64,000 bases of DNA from Leptospira hartskeerlii (GCF_002811475.1 NZ_NPDL01000004.1:1-64000); one strand, 5' to 3'. Positions 49,317 to 58,768 are shown, counted from the first letter of the stretch. Translations and numbers: made by a program. The notes: generated from the letters alone by a model not told the origin.

Positions 49317-50657
49317 CTAAATTTTAAGAGAAAGGGAGAATATGAACATACGGTCTAGTTTGGAGGTATTATTCTCATGGGGGTAAATGGAATCCATGGA
49401 TCTTCTATATTGGTAGGTAAATCTCACCAAAATGGCAGGATCCGGATTATAATCTAAAGTAGCCGTCGCACCGCTTGTTTGAAAACCATCTTTGGTATTT
49501 GTTACCACGATCATTTGTTCTCGATCTAAGTATCTTTCTAATCGAACACCGATTCTCCAGTCAGGTAGGAATCGATATGCAAGCCATAAGTTTCCAACAT
49601 AGATTTGTCTAAATGCAGTACCATCTCGACGAATGTAGATGGGACCTTCAGAAGTATAAACTAGATCCTCCCTGCTTGCTCTTTCCTGATATGCCACGTC
49701 AAAAGAAGACGCTAATGTAAGTCGTTGGAATGGTTTCCATTCAGCGATAAAATTATTATAATATCTGGTTTCTTTCGGAGTAGTAGTCGGTTGTTCATTT
49801 CCTATAAAAGTATTCCAACGAAACATCAAGTTTCCCAAGGGGTTCCATTCCAATCGGAAACCTCCAGAAATATCTTTATTATTGTCTGTAACTACTTGGT
49901 ATCCATTATTCAAATGAAGCTGGTAAGAAACTTTATCACTGATCTTTCCACTCAACCTTGCACCAGAAACATAATATGGAACGTAGTCCAGGGAGAATGC
50001 ACGAGTATAAACAAAATTCTCATGGGAGATCCAAGATTCGTATCCTAGATGCCCGAAATAAATTCCCGCATCCAGCCAGGTGGATTTTCCTAATCGAACA
50101 CCTCCATAAGCTTCTTGCATGTTCCGAATAGATGTTTCGTTAGAAGTTTTGCCTGTGGTCCCTTCTCCAGAATAATTCGCGACAACAGATGTACCGAATT
50201 GGACTGCGAATCTGCCTCTATATTTATCAGTCTCTACTTTTGCGTCCAAATAGGCCAGGTTGATATTGTATTCGTTCGTACGTGTTGCTTGGGTCGTATA
50301 TAAGAGTTCTTTGGAGGCAGGTCGGTTTAAGCTTGCATTATAATAACCATCGATAAAGAAACCGAACTGGATCGGGATCACCAGATCATCTTTCTTTTTA
50401 GGATTCAGTTCCTCTTTTTTAGATCCTTCTTCCTCTTCTTCTTTTGTTTCAGAAGAAGTTTGAACATCTGTTTTGAGATTTTCTTCCTTACTTTGAACGG
50501 CCTTGCCTTTAGGTTTGCCGGACGTCTCTTGAGTCTTTACATCTTGAGAGAAAAGTGTACCGGAAAACAAATAAACACAAAGTAAAAAAAAGAATTTGGG
50601 CAATCTTGATTTGCAGATCATAAATTTTTGATTTTTTGTGAATTGATTATCATCCAC
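49317..50657 (-). CDS. Outer membrane beta-barrel porin-like protein
   Basis: The 446-residue protein has a signal peptide (about 14-38), a Lys/Glu-rich charged region (about 40-85, with an EEEEE run) and then an amphipathic barrel starting at PIQFGFFIDGYYNASL. The barrel has alternating strands such as YGGVRLGKSTWLDAGIYFG and LWLAYRFLPDWRIGVRLERY, and it ends in Phe-Ser-Leu-Ser-Leu-Lys-Ile. It resembles the OmpL-like beta-barrel porin-2 family. The substrate is unknown. It is divergent from the CPA2 antiporter. Confidence 0.87.
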   Translation of the reverse strand: MDDNQFTKNQKFMICKSRLPKFFFLLCVYLFSGTLFSQDVKTQETSGKPKGKAVQSKEENLKTDVQTSSETKEEEEEGSKKEELNPKKKDDLVIPIQFGFFIDGYYNASLNRPASKELLYTTQATRTNEYNINLAYLDAKVETDKYRGRFAVQFGTSVVANYSGEGTTGKTSNETSIRNMQEAYGGVRLGKSTWLDAGIYFGHLGYESWISHENFVYTRAFSLDYVPYYVSGARLSGKISDKVSYQLHLNNGYQVVTDNNKDISGGFRLEWNPLGNLMFRWNTFIGNEQPTTTPKETRYYNNFIAEWKPFQRLTLASSFDVAYQERASREDLVYTSEGPIYIRRDGTAFRQIYVGNLWLAYRFLPDWRIGVRLERYLDREQMIVVTNTKDGFQTSGATATLDYNPDPAILVRFTYQYRRSMDSIYPHENNTSKLDRMFIFSLSLKI

Positions 50658-50845
50658 TCATTTTTGCCCGATAGATATTTCTTAACGCGAATCTAATGAA
50701 GAAACCAATTTTTCCTCATATTATTCCTAAATAATTATAGCGTTTTCCAGTTTGAGAAGAAGAATCATACGCAGGAAAAGTGGTTTTATTACCTATCCGT
50801 AAAATGTCTAATGAAAATTAACCCAAATCAAAAGGAAGAGCATTG

Positions 50846-52639
50846 ATGGAAGAGAAAAGTCTACTCGTTACTGCCATTATTCTACTTAGCACGGCCGTTC
50901 TTTGTGTTCCTATTTTCAAAAAATTGGGAATAGGGTCGATTATTGGTTATGTCGTAGGGGGAATTTTGATCGGACCTCATGGGATCCGACTCGTGACCGG
51001 CGGGAGTGAAATTTTGCATTTCGCTGAATTCGGAGTGGTCCTTCTTCTTTTTCTGATCGGGTTGGAGCTCCGACCTCAGACTCTTTGGGTGCTTAGAAAA
51101 CCCGTTTTCGGAATGGGATTTTTCCAAGTTGCGGTCTCTTCAATTTTCTTAGGCGGATTGATCGGTTATCTATTTCAGTTAGGATTTGTTTCTTCGATTA
51201 TTTTAGGAGTGAGTTTATCACTTTCTTCCACTGCATTTGCTCTTCAATCTTTAGCGGAAAAAAACCAACTCAACACTTCTTACGGAAGATCCGCATTTGC
51301 GATCCTTCTCTTCCAAGATTTAGCAGTGATCCCTGTAATGGCAATTCTTCCGTTAGCAGCTTTGGAACCGGGACAAACCGCACATAGTGGATTAAATTTT
51401 TATAAATTAGGAACTGCTATTACGGCCATTCTTTTAGTTATTTTGAGCGGTCGCTTTTTGATGAGACCTCTTTTTAGAATGATCGCAGCTACGGGAAATC
51501 ATGAAATTTTCGTAGCTCTTTCTTTGGTATTGGTCCTTGGAGTTTCTTTTGCAATGGAAAAGGTAGGGCTTTCGATGGCACTCGGTTCTTTCTTAGGAGG
51601 TGTACTGCTTGCCGATTCCGAATACAGACATGAGTTAGAAGCAAACTTAGAACCTTTTAAAGGATTACTATTAGGCCTATTCTTCCTTGCAGTTGGAATG
51701 TCCATGAATTTGGAAATTCTGATCAATCATCCATTTTTGATTTTCGGCCTTGCATTCGGGCTAATGTCCATCAAAGGGCTTGTTCTTTTTGTTTTAGGAA
51801 AGATTGCAAAACTTACTTCTGATTCTTCTTCCAATCTTGCAGTCAGTATTTCTCAAGGTGGAGAATTTGCATTCGTGATCTTGAATGTGGCAGCCCAGCT
51901 TAGTCTTCTTTCCAAAGAAACTACAGATTATTCTATCGTAATCGTTACTGCTTCTATGATACTCACTCCTTTTGCAGGGATCATTAAAGAAAAAGTAATA
52001 GATCCTTATTTGCATGAAGAGGAAGAAAGACCGGCAGATCCTATTTATGAAAAAAATCGCGTAATCATCGCCGGTTTTGGAAGGGTCGGACAGATCATTT
52101 CCAGGATGTTATATCTGCATAAAATTAGGTTCACTGCATTAGAGCATAACGCAGACCAAGTCAATGCCGCCAGAAAATTCGGTCATAAGATCTATTATGG
52201 AGATGCAAGCAGACTAGATCTATTAACTGCAGCAGGAGCTGCCCACGCGGAGATACTTGTACTCGCGATCCAAGATGCAGAGTTATCCGTAAAAATTGCC
52301 AAGATGGCTAAGGAAAATTTCCCGAACTTAAGGATTATCGCAAGAGCAAGAAATAGATCCCACTATTTTGATCTGATGGAACTTGGCATTGAAACGATAC
52401 GAAGAGATACGTTTGCTTCTTCCTTAGAACTTGCTGAAGAAACTTTAAAAGATCTGGGATTCTTACCTTCGGAAGTAAAATACTTCATCCAAAAGTTCAG
52501 GGATTATGATGAGAAAATGGTCAAGGATCAATTCAAGCTTAGACATAACGAAAAAGAACTGATCGCATATTCCAAAAATGCTGTCCGTCAATTGGAAGAA
52601 GCTTTTGCTGCGGACATGTTGCAGAAAGAAGCTTCTTGA
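50846..52639 (+). CDS. CPA2 cation:proton antiporter with RCK domain (KefB-like)
   Basis: The 597-residue protein has about twelve membrane spans (1-380), with the CPA2 pattern GYVVGGILIGPHGIRL and LFLIGLELRP. A cytoplasmic RCK_N domain follows (about 405-520), with an intact NAD motif IAGFGRVGQIISRML and GDASRLDLLTAAGA. It would exchange K+ or Na+ for H+, under nucleotide control. The ATG at 50846 follows AGGAAGAG at good spacing. The charged C-terminal tail may be coiled. Confidence 0.93.
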   Translation: MEEKSLLVTAIILLSTAVLCVPIFKKLGIGSIIGYVVGGILIGPHGIRLVTGGSEILHFAEFGVVLLLFLIGLELRPQTLWVLRKPVFGMGFFQVAVSSIFLGGLIGYLFQLGFVSSIILGVSLSLSSTAFALQSLAEKNQLNTSYGRSAFAILLFQDLAVIPVMAILPLAALEPGQTAHSGLNFYKLGTAITAILLVILSGRFLMRPLFRMIAATGNHEIFVALSLVLVLGVSFAMEKVGLSMALGSFLGGVLLADSEYRHELEANLEPFKGLLLGLFFLAVGMSMNLEILINHPFLIFGLAFGLMSIKGLVLFVLGKIAKLTSDSSSNLAVSISQGGEFAFVILNVAAQLSLLSKETTDYSIVIVTASMILTPFAGIIKEKVIDPYLHEEEERPADPIYEKNRVIIAGFGRVGQIISRMLYLHKIRFTALEHNADQVNAARKFGHKIYYGDASRLDLLTAAGAAHAEILVLAIQDAELSVKIAKMAKENFPNLRIIARARNRSHYFDLMELGIETIRRDTFASSLELAEETLKDLGFLPSEVKYFIQKFRDYDEKMVKDQFKLRHNEKELIAYSKNAVRQLEEAFAADMLQKEAS

Positions 52640-52678
52640 AGAACATGGAAATTTCGTTTTGAATTAAAGGGGGAATTT

Positions 52679-52750
52679 TGCGGGCAGAGGGACTCGAACC
52701 CTCACTAGAAGCTTGGAAGGCTACGGTGCTAGCCATTACACCATGCCCGC
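52679..52750 (-). tRNA. tRNA-Gly (UCC)
   Basis: The reverse strand folds into a normal cloverleaf: acceptor GCGGGCA/TGCCCGC, D-arm GTGT...GCAC, anticodon loop CTTCCAA (anticodon UCC, reading GGA), and T-arm GAGGGTTCGAGTCCCTC. One U-U mismatch occurs in the anticodon stem. The discriminator is A, and CCA is not encoded. Confidence 0.96.
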
Positions 52751-52814
52751 GATAGACAAAAGTCAGTTTTTGGTTGGTGAGCGAGATGTCAATCGAAAAG
52801 AATGTTTTTTAAGT

Positions 52815-54347
52815 ATGTGGGAATCCGAGCTTCAAAATTGGGAAAATATCCTTCCGGCTTTCAAGGCCTATCGGGATGAATTCCGTAATATCTATCATCT
52901 AAGAAACATTGGAAGTGTATTGCATTGGGACATGGAAATCGGCATCCCAAGCGACGGTTTAAGTGAAAGAGGAGACCAACTTAGTTTTCTCTCTGGACTC
53001 GCTCATAAATCTTTTATCGGAGATTCATTTCGAAGTTTGGCCGAGAAAGCCAGGGAAGAAAACTCCCGTACCGATGCTCCCGGTAAATCTCTTAGAGAAA
53101 GAGAACTGAATTTATTATTCAAAGATCTAGATCGTTCTTCTTGTCTGCCAATCTCTTGGGTAGAAGAATTTTCTAAGCTCACAAGCCAGGCACATTCTAT
53201 CTGGGTGGATGCAAGAAAGAAGAATGATGCGTCTTCTTTTCTTCCAATCTTGCAAAAGATCGTGGACCTTGTTTTTCAGAAGGCTGATTATTTCGGTTAT
53301 TCTACGGAAGCGTATGACGCTCTTTTAGATGAATATGAACCTGAAGCAAAAGCAGCAGAACTAGAAGTTTTATTTGCAGATCTTAGAAAATCTTTAGTGC
53401 CCTTGATCGCAAAAGCAAAGGACGCAACATTTCCTTTTGAGGGAAATTTTCCAATCGATTCTCAAATTCCTTTTAATACAAGTCTTCCTGTTCTTTTGGG
53501 GTTACCCGAGAATGGATTTCGCTTGGATTCAAGTGCTCATCCATTCTCCACTTCTTTAGGTTCTTTTGATAAGAGGATCACCACACGTTACGAAGAATCG
53601 GATCCACTTTCTTCTGTATATTCTGTCCTACATGAGACAGGTCACGCTTTATATGAAGCGGGGATTTCCTTGATTGTAGGAGGTCCTTCTCCTTTAAAAG
53701 ATTCTGTTTCTTTAGGTGTTCACGAATCCCAAAGTCGTCTATGGGAAAACCAAGTGGGAAGGTCTAGGGAATTTTGGGAAGGGATCTATCCATTATTTCT
53801 GAAGAACTTAGGTATCTCAGAATCCTCTCTTCCTTTTTCTAAATTGTATTCTTTTGTGAATAAATCTAAACCTTCTTTAATTCGTGTAGAAGCAGACCAG
53901 ATTACTTATAATCTACATGTGATCTTACGATTTCAAATTGAGAGAGCGATCTTCAAAAAAGAACTCGCGTTAAAAGATCTTTCGGGAGCTTGGAAAGATG
54001 GAATGAAGTCTTTGCTTGGCGTAGAAGTTCCGGATGATTCTAAAGGATTTTTACAAGATGTGCATTGGAGCGGCGGGGCCTTCGGTTATTTTCCTACATA
54101 CTCTTTAGGAAATATTTACGCCGCCCAACTTTATTCCGCCTTCGTCCAACAAAATCCTAAGTTTAAGGATGAATTGAAAAACAGAGAAACTTCTTCTCTC
54201 CTTGATTGGCTCAGAAAACATGTTCACAGTAAGGGTCGAAGTTTGGATGCAAAGGAACTGATCCGACAAGCAACCGGAGAAGAACCAAATTCCAAATACT
54301 TGGTTGAATATTTGGATTCTAAGATCAAAGAACAGGAGTCAGTATGA
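52815..54347 (+). CDS. Metallocarboxypeptidase, M32 (Taq) family
   Basis: M32 enzymes remove C-terminal residues using zinc or cobalt. The 510-residue protein has the family HExxH in LHETGHALYEAG near residue 275, the following VHESQSRLWENQVGRS with the third metal ligand region near 305, and IRVEADQITYNLHV near 355. I chose the ATG at 52815; earlier in-frame starts would run through the tRNA-Gly gene. The last bases overlap the start of the FliG-like gene. Confidence 0.93.
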   Translation: MWESELQNWENILPAFKAYRDEFRNIYHLRNIGSVLHWDMEIGIPSDGLSERGDQLSFLSGLAHKSFIGDSFRSLAEKAREENSRTDAPGKSLRERELNLLFKDLDRSSCLPISWVEEFSKLTSQAHSIWVDARKKNDASSFLPILQKIVDLVFQKADYFGYSTEAYDALLDEYEPEAKAAELEVLFADLRKSLVPLIAKAKDATFPFEGNFPIDSQIPFNTSLPVLLGLPENGFRLDSSAHPFSTSLGSFDKRITTRYEESDPLSSVYSVLHETGHALYEAGISLIVGGPSPLKDSVSLGVHESQSRLWENQVGRSREFWEGIYPLFLKNLGISESSLPFSKLYSFVNKSKPSLIRVEADQITYNLHVILRFQIERAIFKKELALKDLSGAWKDGMKSLLGVEVPDDSKGFLQDVHWSGGAFGYFPTYSLGNIYAAQLYSAFVQQNPKFKDELKNRETSSLLDWLRKHVHSKGRSLDAKELIRQATGEEPNSKYLVEYLDSKIKEQESV

Positions 54348-54682
54348 GCGGAGAAGATAAGGAAGAGTTAACTCTAAAGTCCTTCGAAGAATTGTCCTTC
54401 TTTGATAATCTTGCATTGTTTTATTTATGCAACGAGACTCCTCCTCAAACCTTGGCACTTGCATTCTTGGTAGGAGATAAAAAAGTTTGCGGCTCCATGT
54501 TAGGAGTGATGGATGCAAAACGTAGAGCATTTGTTCATGAACTGATGTCCAAACAAAACGATGTTCCGGATGAAAAGAAACATGCTGCGGCCCAAGGTCT
54601 ACTCATCATTGCAGACGGATTGATCCAAAGAAATCTAATCCGCAAACAGGGAAAATTTTATTTCGGAACGGAAAGAGCTTAG
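54344..54682 (+). CDS. Stand-alone FliG C-terminal-domain-like protein
   Basis: The 112-residue protein looks like the C-terminal domain of the flagellar switch protein FliG by itself. Matches include SFEELSFFDNLALFYL (FliG: FEDL..LDD), PQTLALAFLVG (DLALALKG), GVMDAKRRAFVHEL (NMSKRAAE.L) and VPDEKKHAAAQGLLIIADGLIQRNLI (V..SDVE.AQ..I..IA..L...GEI). Of the torque-related charges, the Arg is kept, while the Lys is lost. There is no middle or N-terminal domain. It overlaps the M32 gene by ATGA. A role in motility is an inference; no other flagellar gene is near. Confidence 0.7.
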   Translation: MSGEDKEELTLKSFEELSFFDNLALFYLCNETPPQTLALAFLVGDKKVCGSMLGVMDAKRRAFVHELMSKQNDVPDEKKHAAAQGLLIIADGLIQRNLIRKQGKFYFGTERA

Positions 54683-54685
54683 TCT

Positions 54686-55135
54686 TTATTTAGAACTAGT
54701 CTTTTTAACAAGACCTATACTTTCTATGATCATTTCTTTTTCTTTTTTACCTTTTGGCAATCCCAAGCTTTGCTCCAGAAAGTTTCTGATAGAATTTATA
54801 TCTATTTCTTTGCTAGAAGAATATTCCAAATAACGGATCTGTTTTGTATCTCCTAATAATATACTATCAGGATCTTTGAGTAAAATTCCCCATTCAAAGA
54901 TCAAACGTACGTTTTCTGAAAATGGAAAGATACCGCAAACATAGCCAGAGTTTTTATCTCTAAAGCCGATTGCCTTCCAAACCGGATAACCTCTTTCTCC
55001 AAACTCAGGAAATTCCTTTTTGATCTTGTTCCTTAGTGAGTTCACGATCTCTAAAACCTTTTTTGTATGAGGTTTTAAAATCTCCGAAATGATCTCGGAA
55101 CTATCTTTAGTTTGTTTGGGTTTTTTAGAAACCAT
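54686..55135 (-). CDS. DUF1801-type protein
   Basis: The 149-residue protein resembles the DUF1801 (YdhG/YjbR-like) fold, with EIVNSLRNKIKKEFPEFGERGYPVWKAIG, GYVCGIFPFSENVRLIFEWG and a C-terminal helical Lys-rich end. The function is unknown. It is the last gene of the ABA4-like operon, nine bases after the membrane protein gene. Confidence 0.8.
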   Translation of the reverse strand: MVSKKPKQTKDSSEIISEILKPHTKKVLEIVNSLRNKIKKEFPEFGERGYPVWKAIGFRDKNSGYVCGIFPFSENVRLIFEWGILLKDPDSILLGDTKQIRYLEYSSSKEIDINSIRNFLEQSLGLPKGKKEKEMIIESIGLVKKTSSK

Positions 55136-55143
55136 GGAATTCC

Positions 55144-55953
55144 TTAGATCAAAGGACGACCAAACATTGCATTTACAAAAACTGCTCCTACCAAGATTGC
55201 ATAACCTATAGAAACAATTTTAACACTTAAAATGTTCCAACTTTGTTTGATAGCAAAGAAGGCAAATAACGGAAGAACTTGCAAAGCATGTATCCCGACA
55301 AAATGAGCGATACGAATATCTCCACCATTAACACTCCAATTCACAAGAGGCAATCCAGGACCCCCGTCAAGAACTCCTACAGCATGGGCCAATCTTTGAG
55401 ATATAAAAAACCCAATGATAGAAGCGATTGCTAAGATCCAAAGAGAAAATCGAATCGAGATTAAGATCCTAGTATCCAATTTTGAACTTAGAAGTTTGAA
55501 TTTTCGATCCATTAAGATCGGCACTACCATCATAGGAAAGATAAAAAGTCCCATGATCCCATATATAATCGAATCTAAAATAGTAGAATTATTAAAGTGA
55601 GATTGAACACCTCTCCCCGCCTGCAAAGTGATCAGTATTAACTCCACCGAGAGAGCAATTACGAAATACTTCTCCATTCTATCTCTAAAAACAGGAAAAT
55701 CTTTAAGCTGTTCCAAAAACCAAGCCATTGTCCAAAGAAAGATCCAGATCGAAACCGCAAACTTGATCGGCTTGATCCAAGTATTGATTCCCATAACAGT
55801 TCTTGGATCTAGTTGGGAAAGAAGAAGATAAACTGGTATTAAAATTAAAGATACCAACCCAGTATAAAAACTTAAACTTCTATTCTTTCTTAAATTACTG
55901 AAAAACCCTTCCGACTGAGAATGATTCGGATATAAAACGTTAGATGCTTGCAT
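55144..55953 (-). CDS. Polytopic membrane protein, seven or so spans
   Basis: The 269-residue protein has about seven spans between residues 29 and 265, with loops DPRTVMGINTWIKPIKFAVS and GRGVQSHFNNST. It resembles uncharacterised membrane proteins of similar length found in many bacteria. The function is unknown. Its start overlaps the end of the ABA4-like gene by 14 bases. Confidence 0.82.
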   Translation of the reverse strand: MQASNVLYPNHSQSEGFFSNLRKNRSLSFYTGLVSLILIPVYLLLSQLDPRTVMGINTWIKPIKFAVSIWIFLWTMAWFLEQLKDFPVFRDRMEKYFVIALSVELILITLQAGRGVQSHFNNSTILDSIIYGIMGLFIFPMMVVPILMDRKFKLLSSKLDTRILISIRFSLWILAIASIIGFFISQRLAHAVGVLDGGPGLPLVNWSVNGGDIRIAHFVGIHALQVLPLFAFFAIKQSWNILSVKIVSIGYAILVGAVFVNAMFGRPLI

Positions 55954-56365
55954 GGCTTCCTCCTTTTCTCCAACGAACGATTTGAAATAATAAATAACCG
56001 ATTGGCCCGAACATCAGTGTGAAAAACAAACAAGGAATGAGGATCCATCGGGAGATCCCTAATGACTCAGCTTCCTTAGTTTCCCAAATTCCGATGAATA
56101 AGTCGAATGCAAGATAGTGAACCCAACCCGCGAGCAATATCCAAGGATTAGCAAAGAGTTTAGTCACGCCTTCTAAGGATCCGAAATCGAATCCTCCTCT
56201 TGCATGAAATGCAAGTATCAGCAAATACAATCCGGAAAGGATCAAAGGCCAAACCCCGTTCCTTACCAATAATTTGGTTACCTTAGCATTTGACAGACCT
56301 GCAAGTAATAACCAGCCTATAATTGCAAAATTGCTGGCTAGTTTGAATGTTAGTTCTGGAGTCAT
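55940..56365 (-). CDS. ABA4-like family membrane protein (DUF4281)
   Basis: The 141-residue protein has four membrane spans and the family segments FANPWILLAGWVHYLAFDLFIGIWE and MFGPIGYLLF. In plants ABA4 acts in neoxanthin formation; in bacteria the role is unknown. It is the first gene of a three-gene operon (ABA4-like, membrane protein, DUF1801), divergent from a TetR gene and preceded by a GTTAC-type operator. Confidence 0.85.
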   Translation of the reverse strand: MTPELTFKLASNFAIIGWLLLAGLSNAKVTKLLVRNGVWPLILSGLYLLILAFHARGGFDFGSLEGVTKLFANPWILLAGWVHYLAFDLFIGIWETKEAESLGISRWILIPCLFFTLMFGPIGYLLFQIVRWRKGGSHASI

Positions 56366-56430
56366 AAAACCTCTTAATTTCCCGTTTTGTTTCAGGATTT
56401 ACTTGAAAAATCTATTGTCGGTCCGAGAAT

Positions 56431-56458
56431 GTTACTACCGGTAACACCAAATGTTACC
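56431..56458. promoter_or_regulatory. Triple GTTAC/GTAAC operator between tetR and ABA4-like operon
   Basis: Three half-sites form two overlapping palindromes: GTTACtaccgGTAAC (56431-56445) and GGTAACaccaaatGTTACC (56440-56458). They lie 28 bases before the TetR ATG and 66 bases before the divergent operon, the usual place for TetR autoregulation. Confidence 0.65.
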
Positions 56459-56486
56459 AACGTCAACATATTTTAGGAAATTTCTT

Positions 56487-57137
56487 ATGCCCGCGAAGAA
56501 AAAAATGAAAAAGCCGGAGGGTTCCTATCATCATGGGAATCTGGCAGAAACCCTAAAAGCACTGGCCCTAAAACGTTTAGAGATCAGTAAAGATTCCGCA
56601 TTTACCATCAGAGAGATCGCAAGAGAAGCAGGAGTTAGTCATGCCGCAGCCTATAGACATTTCCCTTCTCATAGAGATCTTCTAGCCCAAATTTCCAAAG
56701 ATGGATTTATAAAAATTACGGAAGAGTTTACAAAAGCGGAGAATGCTTCTTCTCCTTCCGATCCGTTTGATCGATTGAGACGACTAGGTATTGCTTATAT
56801 TTCTTTTTGTTTAGAAAATGTCGGCTATTATAGAGCAATGTGGCATATAGATCTTGGGCCTGTTGGCGATTTAGAAGATCTAATGGAGGCAGGTAAAAAT
56901 TCTTTTTTAAAACTTTGGGAAACTATACTGCTCTGTGAATCTCAGAAGGTGAATAAATTCGAAGCAAGAGACATGGCAACTGCTGCTTGGTCCTTGGTTC
57001 ACGGATATTCAGTTCTTCTGAATGAATGCCAACTGAATAATCCTTTATTACAAATTGATAAGAATAATGCTCTACAAGAAGCAGAAAAGATATTACAAAT
57101 TTTGGATTCAGGTTTGAAGAATAAATCTTACAAGTAA
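56487..57137 (+). CDS. TetR-family regulator
   Basis: The 216-residue protein has a Lys-rich start, the SYHHGNLAETLKALAL motif, and a helix-turn-helix ending in VSHAAAYRHFPSHRDLL. The C-terminal domain resembles the WHG group (TetR_C_33-like). The ATG at 56487 has AGGAAA seven bases upstream. It probably controls itself and the divergent ABA4-like operon through 56431-56458. Confidence 0.92.
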   Translation: MPAKKKMKKPEGSYHHGNLAETLKALALKRLEISKDSAFTIREIAREAGVSHAAAYRHFPSHRDLLAQISKDGFIKITEEFTKAENASSPSDPFDRLRRLGIAYISFCLENVGYYRAMWHIDLGPVGDLEDLMEAGKNSFLKLWETILLCESQKVNKFEARDMATAAWSLVHGYSVLLNECQLNNPLLQIDKNNALQEAEKILQILDSGLKNKSYK

Positions 57138-57142
57138 AACTT

Positions 57143-57964
57143 TTACTCTATATAAAAGAAACCCTTAAGATACAGTTTGCAGTTTCCTCCTATGCGAACT
57201 CTTTCTCCTCTTTTTTCACAGATCAAATGTCCCCCTCTTGCAGAAGCTTGGTACGCATTCAATTGCTTCTTCCCGAATCTATCCGACCAAAACGGAATCA
57301 ATGTACAATGAGATGAACCGGTGACAGGATCTTCCGGAACTCCTTTAGCGGGAGCAAAAAATCTGGAAACAAAGTCATAGGGCTTCCCACTATCTGCCGG
57401 CGCGGTAACAATTGCGGCAAAGAATGGAAGTTTCTTCAATGCTTCATGATTTGGAATTAGATCTCGAATATCTGATTCTTTTTCAAAAACGAATAAGATA
57501 TCTCGTGCCTTCAAAATCTCTTTTGCTTTTATATTAAAACAAGAAGCCACATCATCGGGAGAATATTCCGTTTTAATCGGAGGCCTCGCAGGAAAATCTA
57601 AATAATATTTCTCATTCTCTCTAAGCACTTCCAAAATACCGCTCTTTGTATGGAACTTTAAGGTAGAAATATCGGATCTATTTTCGACAGCTTCATAAAT
57701 TGCAAAAGCAGTCGCAAGAGTCGCATGCCCGCAAAGATCCACTTCCACACCTGGAGTGAACCATCTTAGATCATATTCTCCTCTTTCTTTCCTGGGACGA
57801 AAGAATGCAGTCTCCGATAAATTATTCTCCGCCGCTAGATCGATTAGTTTAGAATCTGGTAACCATTCTCCTTCCCAAGGAACAACTGCTGCGGGATTTC
57901 CTTTGAATAAGGAATCAGTAAATGCATCTATCTGGAAAATCGTATATTCGGTATTCATATTCAT
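57143..57964 (-). CDS. PhzF-family isomerase-like protein
   Basis: PhzF-fold enzymes are isomerases or epimerases in varied pathways. The 273-residue protein has the family N terminus IFQIDAFTDSLFKGNPAAVV, the catalytic Glu in NLSETAFF, WFTPGVEVDLCGHATLA, and the second-half motif DPVTGSSHCTLIPFW. The ATG at 57964 is favoured by AGGGA eight bases upstream. The substrate is unknown. It is convergent with the TetR gene. Confidence 0.92.
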   Translation of the reverse strand: MNMNTEYTIFQIDAFTDSLFKGNPAAVVPWEGEWLPDSKLIDLAAENNLSETAFFRPRKERGEYDLRWFTPGVEVDLCGHATLATAFAIYEAVENRSDISTLKFHTKSGILEVLRENEKYYLDFPARPPIKTEYSPDDVASCFNIKAKEILKARDILFVFEKESDIRDLIPNHEALKKLPFFAAIVTAPADSGKPYDFVSRFFAPAKGVPEDPVTGSSHCTLIPFWSDRFGKKQLNAYQASARGGHLICEKRGERVRIGGNCKLYLKGFFYIE

Positions 57965-58115
57965 TCGTATCATTCCCTATTCTTAAAAGAGAATACAGTG
58001 ACAGTTTTATTTCTTTTTTCCAATACAGAAAGAACAATACATTGGATCTTTTGTCTAAGAACAGTTAAACTGATCCGGTTTAACGATTTTGAGATCAATA
58101 CCTTCGGAGAAATAA

Positions 58116-58763
58116 ATGAAGATCGGAGTTTTAGGGACCGGAATGGTAGGAGAAACCATCGGCAGTAAACTAATCGAAAAAGGACACGAGGTAAAAATGG
58201 GATCTCGTTCTGCCACAAATGAAAAAGCGGCGGGGTGGGTTTCTAGATCTGGGAGTAAAGCTTCTCAAGGGACCTTTAAGGATGCTGCCTCTTTTGGAGA
58301 CATTTTATTTAATTGTACCAAAGGAGAGATCAGCGTAGAAGTTTTAAAGTCCGCTGGCGAAGAAACTCTTAAAGGAAAAGTTTTAGTGGATCTTGCTAAC
58401 GCACTCGATTTTTCAAAAGGAAGACCGCCCGGTTTAATCTTCGGAACCAATGACTCATTGGGTGAAACGATCCAAAAATCTTTTCCGGACCTGAAAGTGG
58501 TCAAAACATTGAACACAATGAATTGTACGATTATGGTAAATGCTTCCGGAGTCCCGGGGGAACATGATGTGTTTATTTGTGGAAACGATCCGGATGCTAA
58601 AAAGAAAGTTTCAGATCTTTTAGCAAAAGATTTCGGTTGGAAGAATATTATCGACCTAGGAGATATTACCGGCGCGAGAGCAACGGAAATGTTACTCCCG
58701 ATTTGGTTAAGATTGTACGGAACTTTCGGTAATACGGATTTTAATTTCCATATTACTAGATAG
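58116..58763 (+). CDS. NADP oxidoreductase, F420-dependent-type Rossmann protein
   Basis: The 215-residue protein has an N-terminal dinucleotide motif IGVLGTGMVGETIGSKL and the Ser-Arg pair MGSRSATNEKAAGW that selects NADPH. Members of this group (COG2085) reduce F420 or other cofactors; leptospires are not known to use F420, so another substrate is likely. The ATG is preceded by GGAG. It lies between PhzF (divergent) and DUF423 (convergent). Confidence 0.88.
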   Translation: MKIGVLGTGMVGETIGSKLIEKGHEVKMGSRSATNEKAAGWVSRSGSKASQGTFKDAASFGDILFNCTKGEISVEVLKSAGEETLKGKVLVDLANALDFSKGRPPGLIFGTNDSLGETIQKSFPDLKVVKTLNTMNCTIMVNASGVPGEHDVFICGNDPDAKKKVSDLLAKDFGWKNIIDLGDITGARATEMLLPIWLRLYGTFGNTDFNFHITR

Positions 58764-58768
58764 AGAAT

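Noticed and set aside
52713..52814. N-terminal extension of the M32 carboxypeptidase
   Set aside because: It would be translated through the tRNA-Gly gene in antisense and does not resemble the family; the ATG at 52815 fits family length.
57970..58218. Minus-strand reading frame before PhzF
   Set aside because: It overlaps the well-supported reductase gene at 58116 and has no recognisable product or ribosome site; it looks like a chance open frame.
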